Shown: one piece after another, positions 5,193 to 9,606 of the stretch
Numbering within the stretch: position 1 is the stretch's first letter
Layout of the letters: the number at the start of each line of letters is the position of its first letter
Assembly: GCA_934307185.1 (NCBI GenBank)
Contig: CAKRCJ010000066.1
Location: forward strand, 1-9,606
Source of the DNA: an uncultured Roseburia sp.
GTDB taxonomy: Bacteria > Bacillota > Clostridia > Lachnospirales > Lachnospiraceae
DNA length: 9,606 nucleotides
Direction of reading: 5' to 3'
Program-made: the position numbers and the translations under genes
The notes under the pieces: model-generated
The model's database searches: none
Seen by the model: only the letters and a program-made list of their open reading frames with translations
Told to the model about the DNA's origin: nothing

Positions 5193-7283
5193 TTATTCGT
5201 CTATTTTCTCTACTTTGCCTGCCCTTGCAGCAATCTCCTTTTCCTGAATATCAGATGGTGCCTGCTCATATCTCGAAAACTCATAGGAATAGGTGCCGCT
5301 TCCACCTGTCATTGACCTTAAATCGGTATTGTAGCCAAATAACTCCATATACGGAATATCTGCAACAATCTCCTGATAGCCCTGCTCGGTCGGGTTCATT
5401 CCAAGCACACGCCCGCGTCTCTTGTTTAAATCTCCCATAATATCGCCCGTATATTTATCCGGAACAACTACCTTAAGTGATGCAATCGGCTCTAATAAAA
5501 CCGGGGAAGCTTCCATAAAGCCTTTCTTAAACGCCTGTTTTGCGGCTGTCTTAAATGCCATTTCAGAAGAATCTACCGGATGATAAGAGCCATCGTACAA
5601 AACAGCCTTAACTCCGACAACCGGATATGCTGCAACCGGTCCGCTTAAGCAGGAGTCTGCAATTCCTTTTTCAACTGCCGGGAAATAATTCTTTGGAACA
5701 GCACCTCCGACAACTGTCTGTTCAAATACATATGGATGCTCCAAATCACCGGATGGCTCAAACGTCATCTTTACATGTCCGTACTGTCCATGTCCTCCGG
5801 ACTGTTTTTTGTACTTATATTCCACATCCGCTTTTTTACGGATTGTTTCACGGAATGCAATCTTTGGTTTTTTCAGTTCAATCTCTACTTTATACCGGTT
5901 TAAAAGCTTGCTTGCCGCAACCTCAAGATGCTGGTCGCCCATGCCATAAAGTAATGTCTGTCCGTTCTCACTGTCATTTACCGCTTTTAAAGTCAAATCC
6001 TCCATCATAAGCTTCTGTAATGCCTGGGAAATTTTATCTTCATCGCCTTTATTGACTGCTTTATATCTCATATATGTATATGGTGTGGAGATTGCCGTCC
6101 GAATATACAAAATAGGATTTGCTTTCGTGGAGAGGGAGTCTGTCGTTACCGGACTTGCAAGCTTTGCCAATGCACCGATATCACCTGCATGTAACTCTTT
6201 TACCTCCTCCGGTTTATTTCCACAGAGAACATATAACTTTCCAATTTTTTCTTCTACATCTTTATGATAATTAAATAAAAGGTCATCTGTCTTTAATACG
6301 CCGGAATTTACTTTAATAAGAGAATATTTTCCGATGAACGGATCTACAATTGTTTTCCATACATAAGCTGATTTTGGCTTTGAAAAATCATAATCTGCGC
6401 TGTAGACTTCATTTGTTTTTGCATTAATTCCGGCACATGCCCTTTTATCCGGACTTGGCAGATATTTCACAATATCTACAAGCAATGTGTAAATTCCTCT
6501 TGCAAGAATATTTGACCCCATCAAAACCGGAACAATGCTTCCGTCGGAAACATTTACACGGAGTGCCTGACGGATTTCATCTTCGGAAAACTCTTCTCCG
6601 TTAAAATACCGCTCCATAAATTCTTCACTTGTCTCTGCAACAGCTTCCATCAAAGCTTCCCTGCAGATTTCAAGATTTTCTTTTGAATAATCCGGAACTT
6701 CGGATTTTTCTACTGTTCCATCCTCTTTCCAGCGTTTTGCTTTCTGCTGTAATACATTTACATAGCCGACAAACTGTCCGTTCTCCCTTACCGGAAGGTG
6801 GAACGGCGCAATCCGCTTTCCATAAAGCTGCTGTAAATCTTCCACTACCTGTCTGTAGCTTGCCTCATCAATGTCCATATCTGTGACAAATACCATTCGT
6901 GGAAGTTTATACTTTTCACAGATTTCCCACGCTTTCTTCGTACCGACTTCTATTCCTGCTTTTCCGGATACAACAATAATTGCAGCATCTGCAACACCTG
7001 CTGCCTCTTCCACTTCTCCAACGAAATCAAAATATCCAGGTGTGTCTAAAATGTTAATCTTTGTATCGCCCCATACGATTGGTACTACAGAAGTGTTGAT
7101 AGAAAAAAGACGTTTGTTTTCTTCTTTGTCGTAATCACTTATGGTATTGCCGTCAGCAACCTTACCCATACGCGTTGTCATTCCTGCAAGATAAGCCATC
7201 GCTTCAACAAGGCTGGTCTTACCGCATCCCCCATGTCCTAAAAGAACCACATTACGAATTTTGTCAGTTGTGTAAACGTTCAT
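5193..7283 (-). CDS. Divergent elongation factor G paralogue (EF-G-like GTPase)
   Basis: 696 residues, full length, with all five EF-G domains: GTPase (1-275), domain II (about 300-400), III (400-475), IV (476-600; SGGHGQYGHV at 495-504 and GSYHPVDSSE at 565-574) and V (600-680; GDIMGDLNKRRGRVLGM, FGYNTDLRS). The P-loop GHGGCGKT (16-23) is intact. Other GTPase motifs are altered: switch I 'RGIT' reads RLFS (58-61), DTPGH reads DTPGY so the catalytic His is Tyr84, the guanine-specificity NKxD is TDMD (134-137), and G5 is GSN (256-258). Such paralogues occur in Lachnospiraceae besides the housekeeping fusA; the role in elongation, ribosome recycling or rescue is unproven. An upstream in-frame ATG at 7337 lacks a ribosome site; GGGAGG 7 nt before the ATG at 7283 decides the start. 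The secreted-protein gene follows after 18 nt. Confidence 0.9.
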   Translation of the reverse strand: MNVYTTDKIRNVVLLGHGGCGKTSLVEAMAYLAGMTTRMGKVADGNTISDYDKEENKRLFSINTSVVPIVWGDTKINILDTPGYFDFVGEVEEAAGVADAAIIVVSGKAGIEVGTKKAWEICEKYKLPRMVFVTDMDIDEASYRQVVEDLQQLYGKRIAPFHLPVRENGQFVGYVNVLQQKAKRWKEDGTVEKSEVPDYSKENLEICREALMEAVAETSEEFMERYFNGEEFSEDEIRQALRVNVSDGSIVPVLMGSNILARGIYTLLVDIVKYLPSPDKRACAGINAKTNEVYSADYDFSKPKSAYVWKTIVDPFIGKYSLIKVNSGVLKTDDLLFNYHKDVEEKIGKLYVLCGNKPEEVKELHAGDIGALAKLASPVTTDSLSTKANPILYIRTAISTPYTYMRYKAVNKGDEDKISQALQKLMMEDLTLKAVNDSENGQTLLYGMGDQHLEVAASKLLNRYKVEIELKKPKIAFRETIRKKADVEYKYKKQSGGHGQYGHVKMTFEPSGDLEHPYVFEQTVVGGAVPKNYFPAVEKGIADSCLSGPVAAYPVVGVKAVLYDGSYHPVDSSEMAFKTAAKQAFKKGFMEASPVLLEPIASLKVVVPDKYTGDIMGDLNKRRGRVLGMNPTEQGYQEIVADIPYMELFGYNTDLRSMTGGSGTYSYEFSRYEQAPSDIQEKEIAARAGKVEKIDE

Positions 7284-7290
7284 AGCAAAT

Positions 7291-7296
7291 CCTCCC
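7291..7296 (-). promoter_or_regulatory. Ribosome site fixing the EF-G-like start
   Basis: GGGAGG on the minus strand is spaced 7 nt from the ATG at 7283. The protein from that ATG begins MNVYTTDKIRNVVLLGHGG, placing the P-loop at the usual distance from the N-terminus, so the 18-residue upstream extension is rejected. Confidence 0.9.
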
Positions 7297-7359
7297 ATAC
7301 GAGTTATTATTCTTGACAATAGTTCTTCCACTTTCATGCAGCCTATTGTTAATGGTTAT

Positions 7360-7388
7360 ATTTTACTAAATTTTCTGTTTTTTTACAA
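7360..7388 (-). promoter_or_regulatory. sigma-A-like promoter of the EF-G-like operon
   Basis: On the minus strand TTGTAA (7388-7383) and TAAAAT (7365-7360) have a 17-bp spacer. The predicted start near 7353 gives a leader of about 70 nt. The DNA is AT-rich, so other -10 matches exist nearby, but this is the only well-spaced pair found close to the gene. Confidence 0.5.
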
Positions 7389-7553
7389 CTTATTTATTCA
7401 TTTTCACTAACTATTATTAAATTAACATTATTTTATTTATATATTATGTATGTATTTTAAACATTTTTTATCAATTGCTTCTTATTGTTTACACAATATT
7501 AACATTTTGTACATATTCAAAGAAATACAGCTATACTTTTGCACGTTAAAGTG

Positions 7554-7582
7554 TTGACTTTTCAGGTTAATGCAGATATGAT
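7554..7582 (+). promoter_or_regulatory. sigma-A promoter of the prephenate dehydrogenase gene
   Basis: TTGACT (7554-7559), a 17-bp spacer and TATGAT (7577-7582) form a strong match. Transcription should begin near 7589, leaving a leader of about 50 nt, too short for a T-box or riboswitch. One CAGGTTAA copy lies in the spacer (7563-7570) and another just after the start (7595-7602). Confidence 0.7.
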
Positions 7583-7591
7583 AGAAAAAGA

Positions 7592-7615
7592 TTGCAGGTT
7601 AAAATTTTCCTGCAA
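7592..7615 (+). other. Hairpin at the 5' end of the prephenate dehydrogenase mRNA
   Basis: TTGCAGG (7592-7598) pairs perfectly with CCTGCAA (7609-7615) around a 10-nt loop TTAAAATTTT. It would form within the first bases of the transcript. It lacks a following U-run, so it is not a terminator; stabilising the 5' end or an operator are alternatives. Confidence 0.5.
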
Positions 7616-7640
7616 AACTATTTAAAAATTGGGGGATTTT

Positions 7641-8738
7641 ATGTCTTTTCAGAAAATAGGATTTATCGGACTTGGATTAATCGGCGGTTCTATCGCCAAA
7701 AAAATACATACACTTTATCCTGATGTAACAATTATCGCAACTGCCAGCCATCAGGAAACCATTACAGAAGCATACGAAGAACATCTCATTTCCAATCAGA
7801 ATCTGTGTACTATCAGTGATTTTTATGATTGTGATTATATTTTTTTATGCACACCTGTAAAAAGGAATATTGAATATCTGCGCCAGTTAAAGGGAAATAT
7901 CAAAGCCGGTTGTATTATTACAGATGTCGGAAGTGTAAAAACCGATATTCACGAGGAAGTGATTGCTCTCTCTATGGAAGACTGCTTTATTGGCGGACAT
8001 CCAATGGCAGGCTCGGAAAAAACGGGATTAAAAAGTGCAAATGAATATTTATTAGAAAATGCATATTATATTCTGACACCGACAACGAAAACATCGCCGG
8101 AACGCTTAGAAGAATTTCGGTCGCTGGTAACAGAGCTTGGGGCGGTCGCATTGGTCTTAGATTATCATTTACACGATTATGCCACTGCTGCCATCAGCCA
8201 TTTACCGCACATTATTGCATACAGCCTTGTCAACCTTGTGAAAAAATCAGATGACGAAAATGAGACAATGAAAACGATTGCCGCGGGTGGCTTTAAGGAT
8301 TTGACCAGGATTGCATCGTCCTCACCTGTCATGTGGCAGAACATCTGTCAGTCCAACAGCACACAGATTGTGCGGCTGATTGATGCTTACGAAGAAATGT
8401 TAGAAAAAACCAAGAATGACATTATCGCTTCAGATGCAGATGCACTGCTTACGGATTTCCAGTCTGCCAAAGATTACAGGGACTCCATTACCATCACACG
8501 CAAAGGTCCTATCAAAGAAATTTATGAACTGTACTTAGACCTCTTAGATGAGGCAGGTGGAATTGCAACGGTTGCAACAATCCTCGCAAGCAATAACTTA
8601 AACATAAAAAATATCGGTATTATCCATAACCGTGAGTTTGAAGATGGTGTCCTGCGTCTGGAAATGTATGACAGGGAATCTTTAGACTCTGCTATCCTGT
8701 TACTTCGAAAACATCATTATACAATCTATGAGCGGTAA
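7641..8738 (+). CDS. tyrA: Prephenate dehydrogenase with C-terminal ACT domain
   Basis: 365 residues. The enzyme oxidatively decarboxylates prephenate to 4-hydroxyphenylpyruvate with NAD in cytoplasmic tyrosine synthesis. Seen: a Rossmann GLGLIGG (10-16); ITDVGSVK (93-100); the catalytic-His segment GGHPMAGSEKTG (118-129, His120); SHLPH (186-190), matching the substrate-site histidines of the family; and GGFKDLTRIASS (216-227) with R223, typical of prephenate binding. Residues about 300-362 form an ACT domain (AGGIATVATILASNNLNIKN...), as in the Bacillus-type enzyme, which suggests feedback by tyrosine. No chorismate mutase domain is present. A TTG at 7629 is in frame but falls in the ribosome site; the ATG at 7641 after GGGGGAT (7631-7637) is the start. 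No other aromatic-pathway gene is in the window, so it is probably transcribed alone. Confidence 0.93.
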   Translation: MSFQKIGFIGLGLIGGSIAKKIHTLYPDVTIIATASHQETITEAYEEHLISNQNLCTISDFYDCDYIFLCTPVKRNIEYLRQLKGNIKAGCIITDVGSVKTDIHEEVIALSMEDCFIGGHPMAGSEKTGLKSANEYLLENAYYILTPTTKTSPERLEEFRSLVTELGAVALVLDYHLHDYATAAISHLPHIIAYSLVNLVKKSDDENETMKTIAAGGFKDLTRIASSSPVMWQNICQSNSTQIVRLIDAYEEMLEKTKNDIIASDADALLTDFQSAKDYRDSITITRKGPIKEIYELYLDLLDEAGGIATVATILASNNLNIKNIGIIHNREFEDGVLRLEMYDRESLDSAILLLRKHHYTIYER

Positions 8739-8751
8739 TTATTTACCGCTC
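8730..8751 (+). terminator. Hairpin at the end of tyrA, weak or partial terminator
   Basis: GAGCGGTAA (8730-8738) pairs perfectly with TTACCGCTC (8743-8751) over a TTAT loop; the left arm contains the stop codon of tyrA. The following bases (AATATTGTATTC) are not a continuous T-run, so termination may be incomplete and the downstream small gene could be partly co-transcribed. Confidence 0.45.
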
Positions 8752-8801
8752 AATATTGTATTCACTGATTAAACAATAAAATATAAGATAAGAAATGCAT
8801 T

Positions 8802-9089
8802 ATGAGTGAATATTATAAATTTTTCCAAAATAAGAAATGTGAATATTTTCCGTGCCATAAGGGAGTTCCTGAGGAAGATTTTAACTGTCTGTTCTGTTAT
8901 TGCCCGCTTTATACACTTGGAAAATCCTGTGGCGGGAACTGTGAATTTTTAAAAAATGGGATTAAATCCTGCATGAACTGTGCCTTTCCTCATCAGCGTA
9001 ATAATTATGATAAAATTATAGGCCGCTTTGAAGAAATTGCAGCTGTTATGGCAGCTTCTGTTAAGGAGGAGAAACCACATGAAATGTAA
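8802..9089 (+). CDS. Cysteine-rich small-domain protein (PF04071-like, probable metal binding)
   Basis: 95 residues with 9 cysteines in a tight array: C13, C18-H19, C29-x2-C32-x-C34, C43-x3-C47, C57-x2-C60, followed by PH (63-64) and NYD (68-70). The order and spacing (KCEYFPCH...FNCLFCYCPLY...CGGNC...GIKSCMNCxFPH) match, from memory, the 'cysteine-rich small domain' family, annotated as a probable metal-binding unit and often seen near cobalamin-related genes. The C-terminal 25 residues are a helix. No good ribosome site precedes the ATG at 8802 (only AAGAAA-like purines), so translation may be weak or partly leaderless. Its 3' end overlaps the next gene by 11 nt and carries that gene's ribosome site, implying coupled translation. 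Metal and biological role are unknown. Confidence 0.8.
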   Translation: MSEYYKFFQNKKCEYFPCHKGVPEEDFNCLFCYCPLYTLGKSCGGNCEFLKNGIKSCMNCAFPHQRNNYDKIIGRFEEIAAVMAASVKEEKPHEM

Positions 9090-9606
9090 GCTTACGCCAG
9101 AATTATCCGCCGCAGACTGGAAAGACCTTTGCAGTCGTTTTCATTTTCCATCCACTGATTTGCCTTACATAAAGGCAATTTATACCGCACTTCTCCCACT
9201 GGTGGAATGTCAGGCATACTACTCTTGGAAGCAGGATTTGGATGAGGTTTTTCTCACACACTATGCTTATGGATTTGTGACGCTTGGAAATGGCGTGGAT
9301 GAACTGTCCGAATTATACTTAAACCATGAACAGCTGCAGGAAGCTTACATCGTGGATTGCATCAGTCTTATGCTCTTATCAAAGGCATATGAACAATTTG
9401 CACATGTGATAGAACGTGAAAGCGGCATGCATCTTGTTGAATTATCTTTTCTTGGCGATGCCTATTCTCTCAAACTGCTTCCACAAATCTATACGCAGCT
9501 TGCGCCAGATGGCATCCAGATTACCGAAGGCCAGATGCTAAAGCCGCTTAAAACAGCGACGCTTATCCTGCATCTGGACACAAAAGCACAAAAAAATGTC
9601 AGACAG
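9079..9606 (+). CDS. Partial protein resembling the B12-dependent methionine synthase activation domain
   Basis: 176 codons from the ATG at 9079 to the window edge; the 3' end is missing. Ribosome site AAGGAGGA (9063-9070) sits 8 nt upstream, inside the preceding gene. The order of elements, a YGFVTLGNGVDEL segment (69-81), an EAYIVDCISLMLLS helix (88-101), a second helix with YEQF, then G-D...SLKLLPQIYTQL followed by DGIQITEGQMLKPLKTATLIL (about residues 144-164), resembles the MetH activation domain family of clostridial stand-alone proteins (phrases of the kind 'GI.LTE..M..P.KS'). The R-x3-PGY motif that binds S-adenosylmethionine in MetH is not present at the expected place, so it may be a divergent relative with another function. 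The cysteine-rich neighbour fits a corrinoid or metal context. The assignment is tentative. Confidence 0.5.
   Translation, partial: MKCKLTPELSAADWKDLCSRFHFPSTDLPYIKAIYTALLPLVECQAYYSWKQDLDEVFLTHYAYGFVTLGNGVDELSELYLNHEQLQEAYIVDCISLMLLSKAYEQFAHVIERESGMHLVELSFLGDAYSLKLLPQIYTQLAPDGIQITEGQMLKPLKTATLILHLDTKAQKNVRQ

Larger units (their letters stand above)
7284..7640. other. Divergent intergenic region (357 nt) between the EF-G paralogue and prephenate dehydrogenase
   Basis: Very AT-rich and without a credible gene on either strand. It holds a minus-strand promoter near 7360-7388, a plus-strand promoter at 7554-7582 with a leader hairpin, an imperfect palindrome TATTGT-TTAC-ACAATA at 7483-7498 in the middle that could be a regulator site, and GTTAA boxes around the plus-strand promoter. 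Nothing else stands out between 7390 and 7530. Confidence 0.7.

Noticed and set aside
7284..7337. 18-residue N-terminal extension of the EF-G-like protein
   Set aside because: No ribosome site before the ATG at 7337, whereas GGGAGG is ideally spaced before 7283; EF-G proteins start close to the P-loop.
7483..7498. TATTGT-TTAC-ACAATA as a Rex (NADH-sensing) operator
   Set aside because: Does not keep the TTGTTAA-N4-TTAACAA type half-sites as I know them; kept only as an unassigned palindrome.
7589..7640. T-box or riboswitch ahead of the prephenate dehydrogenase gene
   Set aside because: The predicted leader is only about 50 nt and contains a single simple hairpin without a T-box sequence or terminator.

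Overview
The window reads as chromosomal DNA of a low-GC anaerobic Clostridium-type bacterium, most likely a gut Lachnospiraceae member. Supporting signs are AT-rich spacers, strong AGGAGG-type ribosome sites, sigma-A promoters with 17-18 bp spacers, a Re-citrate-synthase-type DRE-TIM enzyme, a small cysteine/glycine-rich protein of the 'chorion class high-cysteine' type, and a divergent EF-G paralogue typical of that family. There is no mobile element, CRISPR array, tRNA or rRNA, and no sign of recent transfer. It looks like housekeeping chromosome with several undercharacterised small genes.

Layout. 1-1290 (minus): 5' 430 codons of a Re-citrate synthase/homocitrate synthase-like enzyme with its own promoter and an 18-bp perfect GntR-type palindrome just past the predicted transcription start. 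1476-2504 (minus): a protein with a receiver domain that has lost its phosphoacceptor Asp. 2635-2850 (plus): a 71-residue Cys/Gly-rich protein with an internal duplication and a promoter resembling late-sporulation (sigma-K/E) sites. 2905-3054 (minus): a 49-residue charged protein with a ribosome site, sharing a 17-bp bidirectional terminator with its convergent neighbour. 3189-3839 (plus): two consecutive small helical proteins of unknown function, the second ending inside a terminator. 3861-7283 (minus): a two-gene unit of divergent EF-G followed 18 nt later by a secreted protein with one InlB-type repeat and a probable beta-propeller. 7284-7640: divergent promoter region. 7641-8738 (plus): prephenate dehydrogenase with a C-terminal ACT domain. 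8802-9606 (plus): a cysteine-rich small-domain protein overlapping a partial gene that resembles the B12-dependent methionine synthase activation domain.

How the genes fit together. The EF-G paralogue and the secreted protein are probably co-transcribed, and so are the last two genes, which hint at a corrinoid- or metal-related task. The rest look like independent transcription units separated by bidirectional terminators. Three genes have an upstream in-frame start (GTG 2519, ATG 7337, TTG 7629) that the ribosome site rules out; the starts given are 2504, 7283 and 7641.

Nothing here is clearly a new defence or mobile system. The best leads are the EF-G paralogue with non-canonical GTPase motifs, the pseudo-receiver protein, the operator in front of the citrate synthase-like gene, and the small-gene cluster at 2.6-3.8 kb.
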